From Enterobacter hormaechei subsp. xiangfangensis (GTDB taxonomy: Bacteria; Pseudomonadota; Gammaproteobacteria; Enterobacterales; Enterobacteriaceae): 64,000 nucleotides of DNA. How positions within the stretch are numbered: the stretch's first letter is position 1; every line of letters starts with the position of its first letter. The DNA lies in assembly GCF_001729785.1 (NCBI RefSeq), contig NZ_CP017183.1, forward strand, positions 1,984,001 through 2,048,000, written 5' to 3'. The position numbers and the translations under genes were made by a program. The notes below the pieces were generated by a model. It did not search any database. It saw only the letters and a program-made list of their open reading frames with translations, and was not told the origin of the DNA. This document shows positions 38,548-49,679 of this stretch, piece after piece.

Positions 38548-39164
38548 TCCTCACAGGTGGAAAGATGATTGATCTGCGCGGGCAGCGTTTCGGCATACAG
38601 CCCGGCGCGCTTTACGGCGTTGACCACCGCGCGCGGAGTAATCGTGGCGCCCGTGAACTGGTCAAATTCGCCGCCATCTTTTTTCACCGCGAAAGCAGGA
38701 TCGTCCTCGCCATGAATCATCTTTCCGGCGAAGTGTAAGATCCAGTCGCTTAAGCGTGTTTCAATTTTGTCGCCAAGGCCCGGTGTTTCGTGATGCTCCG
38801 TCACGCGCGTACCCAGTACGGTGCCGGAAAAATCGCTGCCCACCAGCAGCTGAATCGCACCGGAGTAACCGTCCGGCGCGGAGGCTTCCATGACGGCGCC
38901 CACGGGGTTATCGCCCTTGCGGGCAATATAAACGCGATGGGGTCCTTTACCAAGCTGCGGAGCCTGCACGACAAAGCAGCTTTTTTGCAGGTCATTATCG
39001 TAGAGATCGGATGGGATCACCTGATCGAACAGCGCTTTTTGCTGCTTCATTGCCTGCTCTGCAATGGTGGTTTTCGTCAGTTCATTTACCAGCGCGGTCA
39101 GCCCGGTGAGGGCGGCGGCGAAGATCGCCAGCGTGACGCCGTGTTTTTGCATTGTCTTTAGCAT
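38544..39164 (-). CDS. rsxG: RsxG, FMN-binding subunit
   Basis: 206 residues from ATG 39164 ([19 protein letters not shown]), the E. coli length. One N-terminal transmembrane helix leads to a periplasmic flavin domain; the covalent FMN Thr lies in [14 protein letters not shown]. Overlaps rsxE by 4 bp. Confidence 0.95.
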   Translation of the reverse strand: MLKTMQKHGVTLAIFAAALTGLTALVNELTKTTIAEQAMKQQKALFDQVIPSDLYDNDLQKSCFVVQAPQLGKGPHRVYIARKGDNPVGAVMEASAPDGYSGAIQLLVGSDFSGTVLGTRVTEHHETPGLGDKIETRLSDWILHFAGKMIHGEDDPAFAVKKDGGEFDQFTGATITPRAVVNAVKRAGLYAETLPAQINHLSTCEE

Positions 39165-39174
39165 GGCGCGACCC

Positions 39175-40227
39175 TTAGCGATGACCGTACACGCGTGGAC
39201 GCGTGTAGTAGTCGATGAGCGGAACGGTGATGTTAGCCAGCAGCACGGCAAATGCCACGCCGTCCGGATAGCCGCCAAAGCTGCGAATAAGCCAGACCAG
39301 CAAGCCTGCCAGCGCGCCGAAAATCAGTCGACCACGGTTGGTGGTAGAGGCGGTGACCGGATCGGTCAGAATAAAGAATGCCCCGAGCATGGTCGCGCCG
39401 GAGAGCAGATGGAGCTGCGGGCTGGCCAGTGACTCAGGTGAGATAACCCAGCCGAGCGTCGAGCAGACGGCCAGCGTCACCAGGAAGCTCACCGGAATAT
39501 GCCAGCGGATCGCCTTCTGTTGCAGCAGGAACGCGCCACCCAACAGGTAGGCCAGATTGACCCACTGCCAGCCAGCACCTGCCAGTACGCCGCTGTAAAT
39601 AGACGATTTCATCACCTGCTCCACGCTCTGTCCGGCACGCAGGGAGGTTTTGAAGGTATCGAGCGGAGTGGCCTGACTGATGCCGTCCACGCCCATGCGA
39701 AGCGCGTTCATATCTGCGCCCAGCGCGGTGTGGCCGGTAAAGATAACGTGCAGGGCATCCATAAAGCCGGGCACCGTGGCGGCGATCTCATGCGGCGGCA
39801 GCCAGCTGGTCATCTGTACCGGGAAGGAGATCAGCAGTACTACGTAGCCAATCATCGCCGGGTTAAACGGGTTATGGCCCAGCCCGCCGTACAGCTGCTT
39901 GGCGATGATCACCGCAAACACCGTTCCCAATACCACCATCCACCACGGGGCGAACGGGGGAATGCTGATGGCCAGCAACAGGCCGGTCAACAGGGCGGAG
40001 TTATCGCTCAGGATGCGAGTCACCTCCATTTTGCGCAGCTTCAGGATCGCGGCTTCCGCTGCGACGGCACTGGCGCAACCCAGAACTAACTGGAAAAGCG
40101 TACCCCAGCCGAAAAACCAACACTGTACGGCAATACCTGGCAGCGCGGCCAGGCACACCAGCATCATAATACGCGATGTCTGGCGCTGGTTATGGGTATA
40201 AGGGGAACTTGCAATTCTGAAAACCAT
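39175..40227 (-). CDS. rsxD: RsxD, membrane flavoprotein subunit
   Basis: 350 residues with nine to ten helices, like RnfD/NqrB. The segment [13 protein letters not shown] carries the Thr that binds FMN covalently. It starts immediately after the rsxC stop and lies 10 bp before rsxG. Confidence 0.96.
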   Translation of the reverse strand: MVFRIASSPYTHNQRQTSRIMMLVCLAALPGIAVQCWFFGWGTLFQLVLGCASAVAAEAAILKLRKMEVTRILSDNSALLTGLLLAISIPPFAPWWMVVLGTVFAVIIAKQLYGGLGHNPFNPAMIGYVVLLISFPVQMTSWLPPHEIAATVPGFMDALHVIFTGHTALGADMNALRMGVDGISQATPLDTFKTSLRAGQSVEQVMKSSIYSGVLAGAGWQWVNLAYLLGGAFLLQQKAIRWHIPVSFLVTLAVCSTLGWVISPESLASPQLHLLSGATMLGAFFILTDPVTASTTNRGRLIFGALAGLLVWLIRSFGGYPDGVAFAVLLANITVPLIDYYTRPRVYGHR

Positions 40228-42249
40228 TTAATCCTCGTTAACGGCTTGCTGCGCGGCTTTCTTTGCCTGAACGCGCGCAATCGCGGCGGCGACTGCGGCT
40301 TTGCGTGGATCGTCATTAGCGGCCGCAGGCAGTTCGTCCTGCTGTGCCGCTTTTCGTGCTTTGGCACGGGCGATGGCCGCTTCAACGGCGGCTTTACGCG
40401 GATCGACAGGGGCTTCACTCTCTTCGGCAGGTTGTAGCTGTGCCGCTTTACGTGCTTTGGCGCGGGCGATAGCGGCTTCAACGGCCGCCTTGCGCGGATC
40501 CGTCGCTTCCTGTTCAACCACCACTGTCTGCTGACCGGCTTTGCGGGCTTTTGCCCTGGCAATAGCCGCTTCCACCGCCGCTTTACGCGGGTCGATGTCG
40601 GCTTCCGGTTTGGCGTTTTGCGCTTTCTCCGCCTGACGCGCGCGTGCTTCGGCTTTCCGCGCTTCGCGGGCTGCAATCGCTTCGCTGTTGTCCGGTTTTT
40701 CTCCCGGAGCGATCACAACCGTCTGGGCGGCGGTGGCTTTCTTCTCGCGCACGCGGGCCAGGGCTGCGTTAATGGCATCCTGATCTTTCGCCGCAGGCTG
40801 CACGGCAGCCTGCTTATGGCGTTCCTGACGGGCTTGTTTCTCGCGCTCCAGTCGCGCCTGGCGCGCTTCAAAGCGGGCCTTCGCTTCAGCGGCACGTTTT
40901 TCTTCCATGGAGATGGCGTAGATTTCAGCTTTCTCCTGACGGAAATACTGCACCAGCGGAATATTGCTTGGGCAGACCCAGGCGCAGGCACCGCATTCAA
41001 TACAGTCAGCCAGGTTATGCGCCTGGGCTTTATCGTGCAGCTGGCCTTTGCTGTACCAATACAACTGCTGCGGCAGTAAATCTGCCGGGCATGCGTCCGC
41101 ACAGGCGCTACAGCGTATGCAACCTTTCTCTTCCTGCGTTTCGCCCATCTCCGTCAGGGAAGGGGCGAGCAGGCAGTTGGTAATCTTCACCACCGGCACA
41201 TCAAGCCACGGCAGGGTAAAGCCCATCAGCGGGCCGCCCATAATGACCAGTTGATCGCTACCCGGGCAGAAGCCAGCCTGTTCCAGCAGATGACGCACCG
41301 GCGTACCCAGACGCGCCCAGATGTTGCCGGGACGGGAGACGGACTCGCCGGTCAGCGTGACGACGCGCTCGGTCAATGGCTCGCCGTCAATCACCGCACG
41401 TTTCACCGCGTAGGCGGTCCCCACGTTTTGCATCAGCACGCCGATGTCGGACGAACGGCCTCCGTGGGGGACCTGTTTGCCGGTCAGGATCTGCGTCAGC
41501 TGTTTTGCCCCGCCGGACGGATATTTGGTCGGGATCACGCGCAGGGCGATATCATGGCTGTCCGCCAGTACCGCACGCAGCATCGAAATGGCCTGCGGTT
41601 TATTGTCCTCAATACCGATCAGCACTTCGCGGGGTTGCAGGATATGCGCAAGAATGCGAATACCTTCCACCACCTGCGCGGCACAGTCCTGCATCAGACG
41701 GTCATCGGCGGTGATGTACGGTTCGCACTCGGCGGCGTTGATGATCAGCGTTTCGATTTTATCGCCGCCGCCGTGAAGCTTAGCGCCGGTCGGGAAGCCT
41801 GCGCCCCCCAGACCCGCCACGCCGAACTGATGAATGCGTTCAATCAGCGCTTCACGGCTGTGGGAACGGTAGTCGCTCCAGCCGTCACGCTCGATCCAGC
41901 GGTCTTCACCATCGGCTTCAATGATCACGCTCAGCTCAGACAACGCCGACGGATGGGCAACGGTATGGGGGGCAACAGCCACCACCTTACCGGAAGTCGG
42001 GGCATGTATCGGCAACATCCGTCCGCGACCAAAGGTCAGCGGCTGGCCGCGAAGAACGCTATCGCCTTCTTTCACGCACAATTCGCCTTCCGCGCCGATA
42101 TGCTGTTTCAGGGGCATAACGTAACGGGTCGCCAGCGGGATCTGGCGCAGCGGCGTGCCGTTAGACTGCGATTTCATCTCAGGCGGATGAATGCCGCCGT
42201 CGAAATCCCAGATCTTCTCTTTTCTGAAGGCAGAAAATAACTTAAGCAT
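40228..42249 (-). CDS. rsxC: RsxC, NADH-binding Fe-S subunit with C-terminal repeats
   Basis: 673 residues from ATG 42249 ([19 protein letters not shown]). A flavin/NADH module with [17 protein letters not shown] and two [4Fe-4S] motifs ([24 protein letters not shown]) precede a Lys/Ala-rich tail. That tail has four copies of [19 protein letters not shown], about 30-35 residues apart, between roughly 40250 and 40610. E. coli RsxC has a similar tail with a variable number of copies. The start overlaps the rsxB stop by 8 bp. Confidence 0.95.
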   Translation of the reverse strand: MLKLFSAFRKEKIWDFDGGIHPPEMKSQSNGTPLRQIPLATRYVMPLKQHIGAEGELCVKEGDSVLRGQPLTFGRGRMLPIHAPTSGKVVAVAPHTVAHPSALSELSVIIEADGEDRWIERDGWSDYRSHSREALIERIHQFGVAGLGGAGFPTGAKLHGGGDKIETLIINAAECEPYITADDRLMQDCAAQVVEGIRILAHILQPREVLIGIEDNKPQAISMLRAVLADSHDIALRVIPTKYPSGGAKQLTQILTGKQVPHGGRSSDIGVLMQNVGTAYAVKRAVIDGEPLTERVVTLTGESVSRPGNIWARLGTPVRHLLEQAGFCPGSDQLVIMGGPLMGFTLPWLDVPVVKITNCLLAPSLTEMGETQEEKGCIRCSACADACPADLLPQQLYWYSKGQLHDKAQAHNLADCIECGACAWVCPSNIPLVQYFRQEKAEIYAISMEEKRAAEAKARFEARQARLEREKQARQERHKQAAVQPAAKDQDAINAALARVREKKATAAQTVVIAPGEKPDNSEAIAAREARKAEARARQAEKAQNAKPEADIDPRKAAVEAAIARAKARKAGQQTVVVEQEATDPRKAAVEAAIARAKARKAAQLQPAEESEAPVDPRKAAVEAAIARAKARKAAQQDELPAAANDDPRKAAVAAAIARVQAKKAAQQAVNED

Positions 42250-42820
42250 GTTGTTCCACAGGAATATTGCGAACCGGAATGGTCTGAAGGTCCCACTTCC
42301 AGTTTTCGGTAGTCGTTTCAACCGGGCGCAGTTCTATACACTGCGTCGGGCAGGGCGCCACGCAGAGATTACAGCCGGTGCACAGATCCGCCACAACGGT
42401 ATGCATCGCGCGCGTTGCGCCCACAATGGCGTCAACAGGACACGCCTGAATACATTTTGTGCAGCCAATGCAGTTGGCTTCGTCGATAACAGCAAGGGCA
42501 CGAACAGGCTCCTGGGCCTGTTCATCGCCGTCGACAGGCTGGGGATCGACGTTCAGCAGGGCAGCTATTTTAAGCATGACCGCTTCGCCACCCGGCGCGC
42601 AGCGGTTGATCTTTTCTCCCTGCACGCCCACCGCCTCAGCGTAAGGGCGGCAGCCAGGGTAGCCGCACTGCCCGCACTGGCTCTGGGGTAAAAGTTCATC
42701 AATTTTTTCAACCACCGGATCGTCCTCCACCGCAAACCGGCGGGAGGCGTAACCCAGAATGATGCCAAAGACGAGTCCCAGCACGCTGATGGACGCGATG
42801 GCAATCCAGATAGCACTCAT
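42242..42820 (-). CDS. rsxB: RsxB, ferredoxin-like subunit
   Basis: 192 residues: an N-terminal helix, a Fe-S domain ([19 protein letters not shown]) and two ferredoxin motifs ([24 protein letters not shown]). It carries electrons in the Rsx complex. It lies directly after rsxA with a one-base overlap. Confidence 0.96.
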   Translation of the reverse strand: MSAIWIAIASISVLGLVFGIILGYASRRFAVEDDPVVEKIDELLPQSQCGQCGYPGCRPYAEAVGVQGEKINRCAPGGEAVMLKIAALLNVDPQPVDGDEQAQEPVRALAVIDEANCIGCTKCIQACPVDAIVGATRAMHTVVADLCTGCNLCVAPCPTQCIELRPVETTTENWKWDLQTIPVRNIPVEQHA

Positions 42821-43401
42821 TACAACTTCACCAGACCACTAAAGCCCATAAAGGCCAGAGACATTAAACCTGCGGTCACCAGAGCGATGGCGTTACCGCG
42901 AAACGGCGCGGGAATATCCGCCGCGGCCAGACGCTCGCGAATCGAGGCGAACAGGACCATAACAAAAGAAAAACCGACCGCGGCGGAAAAACCATACAGC
43001 GCCGATTGCAGGAAATTATGCCCAAGGTTGATATTCAGTAGCGCCACGCCCAGCACCGCACAGTTAGTGGTGATGAGGGGCAGAAAAATACCCAACAGGC
43101 GATACAGGGCAGGGCTGGTTTTCCGCACCACCATTTCGGTAAATTGCACCACGACCGCAATGACCAGAATAAAGGCCAAAGTGCGCAGGTAGAGCATGTC
43201 GAGCGGGATTAGGATCCAGGTATCAATCAGCCATGCGCAAATGGAGGCCATCGTCATCACGAAGGTGGTTGCCAGCCCCATGCCCATTGCCGTCTCCAGC
43301 TTTTTGGAGACGCCCATAAACGGGCACAGGCCAAGGAACTTCACCAGTACGAAGTTATTCACCAGCACAGTTCCGACAAAGAGCAGTAAGTAATCGGTCA
43401 T
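42820..43401 (-). CDS. rsxA: RsxA, membrane subunit
   Basis: 193 residues with six transmembrane helices, homologous to RnfA/NqrE, beginning [22 protein letters not shown]. It is first of the rsxABCDGE-nth run; no gap longer than 10 bp occurs, so one transcript is likely. Confidence 0.97.
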   Translation of the reverse strand: MTDYLLLFVGTVLVNNFVLVKFLGLCPFMGVSKKLETAMGMGLATTFVMTMASICAWLIDTWILIPLDMLYLRTLAFILVIAVVVQFTEMVVRKTSPALYRLLGIFLPLITTNCAVLGVALLNINLGHNFLQSALYGFSAAVGFSFVMVLFASIRERLAAADIPAPFRGNAIALVTAGLMSLAFMGFSGLVKL

Positions 43402-43477
43402 TATTTAGCCTGAAATAAAATAGCCGCCTATTATCGGATAAACGACAACAGGCCACAACAGGTTAACTGTAAGGTTA

Positions 43478-43930
43478 TTACGGGTTGACAAAGGTCTTCT
43501 TAACGCGCGTCGAACGCTTGAAATAAGGGACCAGAAGCGCCGTCGCCAGTAGCGGAAACAGTAACTGGCGAACCGCCAGCGCGTCAGACACAGGCGAGAA
43601 AGCGAACGCTTTGACAGCCAGCAGCACGGAGACCAGCAGCCAGATAATGTAATGTTTTGGCACGCTTTTGCGGCGTTTGAAGAAGGCGATAGTCAGCCAC
43701 AGCGTGTAGTACCACATCGCGATCGCGAAAACGAACGACACAAACCACGTCGCAATATTGAGCGCACTCTGGGACATCAGTGTCTGGATAGCATGAGGCG
43801 TAACCAGTGCGGTGGTGTAAAGCAACAGCGCCAGTGAAGCGCTTAATAATGCCACCAGCAGCCATGCCAGCGGGGCGATTAACCAGCCCCCAATTCTCTC
43901 TCCAGGCAATGCGGTCATACGCTCTCCCAT
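43478..43930 (-). CDS. ydgK: YdgK, DUF2569 inner-membrane protein
   Basis: 150 residues (or 146 from the second Met, MTALPGERIGGWL) with four transmembrane helices. DUF2569 has no known function. It lies 76 bp upstream of rsxA on the same strand, as in E. coli, and may be cotranscribed. Confidence 0.88.
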   Translation of the reverse strand: MGERMTALPGERIGGWLIAPLAWLLVALLSASLALLLYTTALVTPHAIQTLMSQSALNIATWFVSFVFAIAMWYYTLWLTIAFFKRRKSVPKHYIIWLLVSVLLAVKAFAFSPVSDALAVRQLLFPLLATALLVPYFKRSTRVKKTFVNP

Positions 43931-44003
43931 AGTCTGCGCGAAATGTTATACAGAAATTTGCAGGGCGGAGAGTATATAACATTTCACGCCGAAGGCTACT
44001 TTC

Positions 44004-44219
44004 TTATACAACGTAACGCCATACGGATTTAGGCACTTCCCCCACATTGAACAGACGACCGCCAGAGACCAGTTCGGCGCGACGATGGTCAGCAGCGCGG
44101 TACATATTGATGATGTCCTGATTATCCGACAGCGTGTAGTTCAGATGGTCAAACAGTTTTTCCAGGCTTTCAAGGGAATTGATCTTGCGAAATTTTAATA
44201 AATAGTCCTGAACTGTCAT
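44004..44219 (-). CDS. cnu: Cnu (YdgT), Hha-family nucleoid-associated protein
   Basis: 71 residues, four-helix Hha fold ([23 protein letters not shown]). It binds H-NS and StpA to strengthen silencing and was found as an oriC-binding protein. Both length and context match E. coli. Confidence 0.95.
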   Translation of the reverse strand: MTVQDYLLKFRKINSLESLEKLFDHLNYTLSDNQDIINMYRAADHRRAELVSGGRLFNVGEVPKSVWRYVV

Positions 44220-44448
44220 ATTAATAAGTTTCCATAAAAAAGGGTAATACCCATAAAGGTAATGCGTTCGAATAATAAACGGATTAATAAAGACGTAAAC
44301 TGTCCACTCGGGTAACGCGACGAAATTAGGAGTTTTCTTTGCGAAGAATCAGGCATCATGAGATGCCTGAAAGAGAAGGGTAACCCCGTTCATTACGGCT
44401 GGCAATATGTTCCATGACGTAATGTGTCACGCTTTATGACGACACGGC

Positions 44449-44586
44449 TTACTTTTGTTGTGCGACAGTCACAGGCTCCGGCGGCTGGTAGTTATCGATA
44501 TGGCTGGCAATGCCGAGCAACACGACTGAAACCCCAAGGACAATCCATCCCGCTAATTCAATGATTCGATTAATTATTGACGTCAT
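44449..44586 (-). CDS. blr: Blr, small divisome-associated membrane peptide
   Basis: The minus strand encodes 45 residues: MTSIINRIIELAGWIVLGVS, then VVLLGIASHIDNYQPPEPVTV. From NRIIEL onward it closely follows E. coli Blr (41 residues), including the whole transmembrane helix and the SHIDNYQPPE motif. The E. coli start aligns with Asn6; here the ATG is five codons further up. Blr is linked to septum formation and beta-lactam tolerance. The position between cnu and ydgJ is conserved. Confidence 0.9.
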   Translation of the reverse strand: MTSIINRIIELAGWIVLGVSVVLLGIASHIDNYQPPEPVTVAQQK

Positions 44587-44813
44587 AATTTGTGTTTGTA
44601 ATTTATCCATAAATACAGATTACAAATGTTACAGCGCCCTTTTCTTCAGAGCAAGCGCTTTGGGAACGATTCCCCGGCCCCCTATGCGCACTTTAATGCG
44701 AGGTAACAAAAAACGCTGTCGTGAGATGCTATTTTAACTCACAGGGCACATTATTAATGTGTGCGTTAAGCACAAGGCCAGTGATAAATAAGCGCACAGC
44801 GAGGGGGCAAACG

Positions 44814-45854
44814 ATGAGTGAAAACATCCGCGTCGGTCTTATTGGCTACGGGTACGCAAGCAAAACCTTTCATGCACCGCTGGTTGCCGGCACGCCGGGA
44901 ATGGAACTGGCGGCCATCACAAGCAGCGATGAGACTAAGGTCCGCGCCGACTGGCCAGCTGTGCCGGTGGTAACGGAGCCTAAGCATCTGTTTAACGATC
45001 CTAATATTGACCTTATTGTCATTCCTACCCCTAACGACACTCATTTCCCCCTGGCGAAAGCGGCGCTGGAGGCAGGCAAACATGTTGTTGTCGATAAGCC
45101 CTTCACCGTGACGTTGTCACAGGCGCGCGAGCTGGATGCGCTGGCGCGAAGTCTGGGTCGGTTATTATCGGTCTTTCACAACCGGCGCTGGGACAGCGAT
45201 TTCCTGACGGTCAAAGCGCTGCTCAACGAAGGCACGCTCGGCGAAATTGCCTTTTTTGAGTCGCACTTCGATCGTTATCGTCCGCAGGTGCGAGATCGCT
45301 GGCGCGAGCAGGCGGGACCGGGCAGCGGCATCTGGTATGACTTAGCGCCGCATCTTCTCGATCAGGCCGTTCATCTGTTTGGTCTGCCCGTAAGCATGAC
45401 GGTCGATTTAGCGCAGCTCAGGCCGGGGGCGCAGACCACCGACTATTTCCATGCCATTTTGAGTTATCCGCAGCGGCGCATTGTGCTGCACGGGACAATG
45501 CTTGCGGCGGCGGAATCGGCCCGCTATATCATTCATGGGGCGCGCGGCAGCTATGTGAAGTTCGGCCTGGATCCGCAGGAAGAGCGCCTCAAAAATGGCG
45601 AACGCTTACCGCAGGAGGACTGGGGCTACGACATGCGCGACGGGGTGGTGACGCGTGCGGAGGGTGAGGCGCTGGTTGAAGAGACGGTATTGACCCTGCC
45701 GGGGAACTATCCGGCGTATTACGCCGCCATTCGTGACGCGCTGAACGGTTCAGGTGAAAATCCGGTTCCCGCAAGCCAGGCAATCCAGATTATGGAGCTC
45801 ATTGAGCTGGGGATTGAATCTGCCAAACATCGCGCAACGCTCTGTCTGGCATAA
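44814..45854 (+). CDS. ydgJ: YdgJ, Gfo/Idh/MocA-family oxidoreductase
   Basis: 346 residues from ATG 44814 (MSENIRVGLIGYGYASKTF). A Rossmann domain with GLIGYGYASKTFHAPL and VVDKPFTVT (Lys of the EKP-type motif) is followed by the beta-sheet dehydrogenase domain. Substrate unknown. A longer upstream frame lacks homology and was rejected. Confidence 0.93.
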   Translation: MSENIRVGLIGYGYASKTFHAPLVAGTPGMELAAITSSDETKVRADWPAVPVVTEPKHLFNDPNIDLIVIPTPNDTHFPLAKAALEAGKHVVVDKPFTVTLSQARELDALARSLGRLLSVFHNRRWDSDFLTVKALLNEGTLGEIAFFESHFDRYRPQVRDRWREQAGPGSGIWYDLAPHLLDQAVHLFGLPVSMTVDLAQLRPGAQTTDYFHAILSYPQRRIVLHGTMLAAAESARYIIHGARGSYVKFGLDPQEERLKNGERLPQEDWGYDMRDGVVTRAEGEALVEETVLTLPGNYPAYYAAIRDALNGSGENPVPASQAIQIMELIELGIESAKHRATLCLA

Positions 45855-45870
45855 GTGCCAAACGCTTTCG

Positions 45871-45901
45871 TAGGCCGGGTAAGCGCAGCGCCACCCGGCA
45901 G
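45871..45901. repeat. REP element
   Basis: A single REP unit (GTAGGCCGGGTAAGCGCAGC then GCCACCCGGCA) folds into an imperfect hairpin between the convergent ydgJ and add genes. Confidence 0.8.
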
Positions 45902-45910
45902 TAAAGAGGA

Positions 45911-46909
45911 CTACTGAGCAACTTTATCGCGCAGCGCCTGTTTCTCTTCAGGCGTCAGGAAGGCGATCTCCAGCCCGTTGATTTGCGCCTGACGGATCTG
46001 CTCGCGGCTCAGCCCGGCCTGCGGCGCGGCGATGTTGTATTCGTGAATAATATCCACGCCCTGAACCGCCGGATCGTCCGTGTTCAGTGAAGCCAGCACC
46101 CCGTGTTCAAGGAAGGTTTTCAGCGGGTGTTGCGCCAGCGATGCCACTGTACTGGTCTGAATATTGGAGGTCAGGCAGGATTCGATTCCAATACGTTGTT
46201 CGGCGAGGAAATCCATCAGCGCGCGATCTTCAATGGCTTTCACGCCGTGACCAATACGTTCCGCACCCAGTTCACGAATGGCCTGCCAGATGCTTTCCGG
46301 CCCCGCGGCTTCGCCTGCATGAACGGTAATATGCCATCCTGCATCACGTGCGCGGTTGAAATGAGACAGGAACAGGCTGCCCGGGAAGCCCAGCTCGTCA
46401 CCGGCCAGGTCGATGGCGGTGATCTGGTCGCGATGCGCCAGTAATGCTTCCAGCTCCTGAAGACAGGCCGCTTCACCGAAGGTACGGCTCATAATGCCGA
46501 TCAAACGCGCCTGAACGTCAAAGGTTTTGCAGCCTTCACGCACGCCTTCAATGACCGCTTCAACCACGCCCGCTACGGGGAGATTGTGGGTCATCGCCAT
46601 ATAGCCCGGGGAGAAACGCAGTTCGACATAGTGCAGGCCGTTGCGCGCGGCATCTTCGATGTTTTCAAAGGCGACACGGCGACAGGCATCGACCGAGGCC
46701 AGCATCTTCACGCCCCAGTCGAGCTTGCTCAGAAAGCTCACCAGATCCGGTTCGTTCGACGTGACCTGAACATGAGGGATCAGGGTTTCAAGCGTTTCGG
46801 CAGGGAGGGTTAAATTGAACTGGCGACCAAGATCGAGAATGGTTTGGGCACGAATGTTTCCGTCGAGGTGGCGGTGAATATCAGTTAAAGGCAGGCGTGT
46901 ATCAATCAT
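45911..46909 (-). CDS. add: Adenosine deaminase
   Basis: 332 residues. Zinc ligands in the HRHLDGNIR start and in TVHAGEAAG; the catalytic Glu and His lie in HAGE and IGHGV; the final Asp pair is in NTDDPAVQG. It deaminates adenosine and deoxyadenosine to inosine. Confidence 0.96.
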   Translation of the reverse strand: MIDTRLPLTDIHRHLDGNIRAQTILDLGRQFNLTLPAETLETLIPHVQVTSNEPDLVSFLSKLDWGVKMLASVDACRRVAFENIEDAARNGLHYVELRFSPGYMAMTHNLPVAGVVEAVIEGVREGCKTFDVQARLIGIMSRTFGEAACLQELEALLAHRDQITAIDLAGDELGFPGSLFLSHFNRARDAGWHITVHAGEAAGPESIWQAIRELGAERIGHGVKAIEDRALMDFLAEQRIGIESCLTSNIQTSTVASLAQHPLKTFLEHGVLASLNTDDPAVQGVDIIHEYNIAAPQAGLSREQIRQAQINGLEIAFLTPEEKQALRDKVAQ

Positions 46910-47005
46910 GGTCGCACTCTTTGCTGGTTAAAGTGCGCCATATTATAAAAACAAAACGGGGTAAAAAGCTATTTGCGCAAGGGAATATTCCGTTGCGCAA
47001 ATGAT

Positions 47006-48178
47006 TTACAGCAGAGTGTTGATGCCAGCGATAAGGCGCTGAACGCCCTGTTCAAGCTTACTACGCTGACAGCCAGCGTTCAGTCGCACATAGCCTTTAC
47101 CTTCATCCCCATAGGTATATCCCGGCATGATGGCCACTTTTTGCTGTTCAATCAGCACGTTTTGCAGCGTCTTGTCATCAATGCCAAGCGGGCTGAGATC
47201 GACCCAGGCCAGATAGGTTGCCTCTGGCGGTTGCCAGTTGAGTGTCGGAAATGCACTGTTTAATTCGCGAGCAACATACCGCAGATTCTCTTCGAGATAG
47301 GTCCGCAGCGCGTCCAGCCAGGGTTCGCCCTGTCGGTAAGCAGCAATATGCGCGGTCAGCGCCAGCACGGAAGGGGAAGAGAGTCCGTCCCTACCTTTTA
47401 ATGCATTCAGATAGGCGTTACGGCTGGCGTCATCGGCGATAAGCCCCCAGGCGCCCGTCAGCGCCGGAATGTTGAAGCTTTTGGAACCCGAGGTCAGCAG
47501 CGCCCATTTACCGCGCGCAACCTCATTCCACGGGGTATGACGATGCTTGCCCCATACCATGTCCATATGAATTTCGTCGCTGATCACCGCTACGCCATAA
47601 CGTTCACACAGGGCCGCCATTGTGGTCAGCGCCTCCCGAGTCCAGACTTTTCCGGTCGGGTTTTGCGGGCTACACAGCAGCAACACCTTGTTTTCCGGTT
47701 TTGCCAGCGCCGCTTCCAGCGAGGCCATATCCCCCTCCCAGCCATGCGCTGTTTTCTGCATCGGCACGGAAACAACGGTACGCTGGTTGCCTTCGATGGC
47801 TTTATAAAAGGCATCGTAAGCCGGAGTATGGACCACCACGCCGTCGCCAGGCGAGGACCAGAGGCGGATCAGCTCCGAGACCATATAAATGACCGACGGC
47901 CCATACACCACGGTTTCGGTATCAATCTGACTGTTAAAGCGTTGCCGGAACCAGTGCGCCACGGCGGCCAGAAATTCGTCATTTTTCCAGCGACTGTAAC
48001 CAAACACCCCGTGGTTTATTCGCTGGTGCAGCGCATCGGTAATGCAGGGGGCGGTGGCGAAATCCATATCAGAGATGGTGAAGGGCAGCAGGTCGGCAGC
48101 GCCAAAACGGTCAGCGACATAATCCCACTGGGTACACCAGGTGCCGTGTCGATCCACGACGGTTGAAAAATCAAACAT
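47006..48178 (-). CDS. malY: MalY, PLP-dependent cystathionine beta-lyase and maltose-system modulator
   Basis: 390 residues, aminotransferase fold; the PLP Lys is in SGSKSFNIPALTGAWG. MalY has C-S lyase activity and, in E. coli, binds and inhibits MalT. It follows malX after 50 bp containing a GC-rich hairpin (CCCCCTC/GAGGGGG). As malX-malY share the malX promoter, the prophage insertion upstream should remove normal MalI control. Confidence 0.95.
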   Translation of the reverse strand: MFDFSTVVDRHGTWCTQWDYVADRFGAADLLPFTISDMDFATAPCITDALHQRINHGVFGYSRWKNDEFLAAVAHWFRQRFNSQIDTETVVYGPSVIYMVSELIRLWSSPGDGVVVHTPAYDAFYKAIEGNQRTVVSVPMQKTAHGWEGDMASLEAALAKPENKVLLLCSPQNPTGKVWTREALTTMAALCERYGVAVISDEIHMDMVWGKHRHTPWNEVARGKWALLTSGSKSFNIPALTGAWGLIADDASRNAYLNALKGRDGLSSPSVLALTAHIAAYRQGEPWLDALRTYLEENLRYVARELNSAFPTLNWQPPEATYLAWVDLSPLGIDDKTLQNVLIEQQKVAIMPGYTYGDEGKGYVRLNAGCQRSKLEQGVQRLIAGINTLL

Positions 48179-48228
48179 GACGGTGCTCCGTAAAGTAAAA
48201 CCCCCTCATGACGAGGGGGGGCGAGGCA

Positions 48229-49626
48229 TCAGGCTTCGACGGTTCGCATCAGGGTTGCCAGCTCATCCTTCACTGACTGTACCTGCGGGCCAATGACGAC
48301 CTGCAAATTGTGCTGATTTAACTGTACTACGCCAATAGCCCGGTTAGCTTTAAGTGCGTTGGTATCCACTTTGGACATGTCCGCCACCGACAAACGCAGG
48401 CGGGTGATGCAGTTATCCAGAGAGGTAATATTATCCGCACCGCCCAGCGCCGCCAGAATAGCCGGCGTGTTATATCCGGATTTCCCAACGGTACCGGCCA
48501 CCGCCTGTTCAACGCTGGTGGCCGTATCGGTATCGCGGCCAGGCGTTTTCAGGTTGAAGCGGGTGATGGCGAAGCGGAAGATCCCGTAGTAAACCGCGAA
48601 CCAGATGGCGGCCACAACCGGCACCAGATACCACTTGGTGGACAGGCCGTGCAGGATACCGAATACCACGAAGTCAATCACGTTACCGTCGGTGTTACCG
48701 ATGGTCACACCGAGCACAGCCATCACGGTAAAGCCCAGGCCCGTCAGTACGGCGTGGATGAGGTACAGTACCGGTGCCACGAACAGGAACAGGAACTCGA
48801 TAGGTTCTGTCGTACCGCCCACCACGCAGGCAATAACGCCGGAGATCAGCAGACCTTTAATTTTATGACGATTTTCCGGACGGGCACAGTGGTACATCGC
48901 CAGCGCAGCACCCGGCAGGCCGCCGAGGAAGGCAGGCATTTTACCCTGAGAAAGGAAACGCGTCGCACTTTCAGAGAAGCCGTGAGTGGCCGGGCAGCTC
49001 AGCTGGGCCTGGAAGATGGTCAGCGCGCCGCTAACGGAATGACCGCAAACGTCCATGGTGCCGCCTGCTTCCGTAAAGCGGATCAGGGCAACCAGGATGT
49101 GCTGTAAACCAAACGGTAGCAGCAGACGTTCACCCGTACCGAAAATCATCGGGCCGAAATCACCCGCGCCGTTGATAATGCGGCCAATCCCGGTGATCCC
49201 CATGGCAAAAATCGGCCAAATCAGAGGGATGATCAGACCAAACAGACCCATCACAACCAGCGTAATGATTGGCACAAAGCGGGTCCCGCCGAAGAAGGCC
49301 AGCGCATCGGGCAGGCGGATGTTGTGGAAGCGCTCGTGCAGCATCCAGATAATCACCCCCGCGATCACGGCTCCAAGGATCCCGGTATCGATGGACTGAA
49401 TACCAATCACGCTCTGAATGTTATTGGCTTTCAGTACCGCCGCGTCGGTCGTCGGCAGGATCCCTTTGGCGGTCAGCCAGAAGTTAACCGCAAGGTTCAT
49501 GACCGCATAGCCAACGAAGCCCGCAAACGCCGCCACGCCTTTGTTTTCGCGCGCCAGACCCAGAGGAATGGCGATACAGAACATTACCGGCAGGAAGCTA
49601 AAGGCAAACGATCCGACCTTGCTCAT
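48229..49626 (-). pseudogene. malX: MalX, PTS EIICB maltose/glucose permease, 5' end cut by prophage
   Basis: 465 codons remain, starting at the internal Met of TWMSKIGSFAFSFLP as known in E. coli MalX (530 residues), so about 65 N-terminal residues with the first membrane helices are missing. The EIIC part is otherwise intact (TTEPIEFLFLFVAPVLY), as is the EIIB domain with phospho-Cys in LDNCITRLRLSV. Upstream of Met the frame continues only FIW before a TGA, and then phage DNA begins. The malX 5' part and malI should lie beyond the far end of the prophage. A truncated protein could be made, but transport is unlikely. Confidence 0.9.
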
Positions 49627-49679
49627 CCAGATGAATCATGATTGAAGTGATATTAATATGTTAAATCAGATAGTTAAGG
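49627..49679. other. Prophage left boundary, probable attL
   Basis: Homology to malX ends near 49630-49640 and the integrase stop is at 49680-49682, so the attachment core must lie in this 53-bp stretch. Its exact limits need the other junction. Confidence 0.55.

Noticed and set aside
40240..40620. Regular repeats taken as a CRISPR array
   Set aside because: The repeats are in frame within rsxC and encode a known protein tail; there are no unique spacers.
41251..42240. Long plus-strand frame opposite rsxC
   Set aside because: Antisense shadow of the GC-rich rsxC coding sequence; rsxC motifs are certain.
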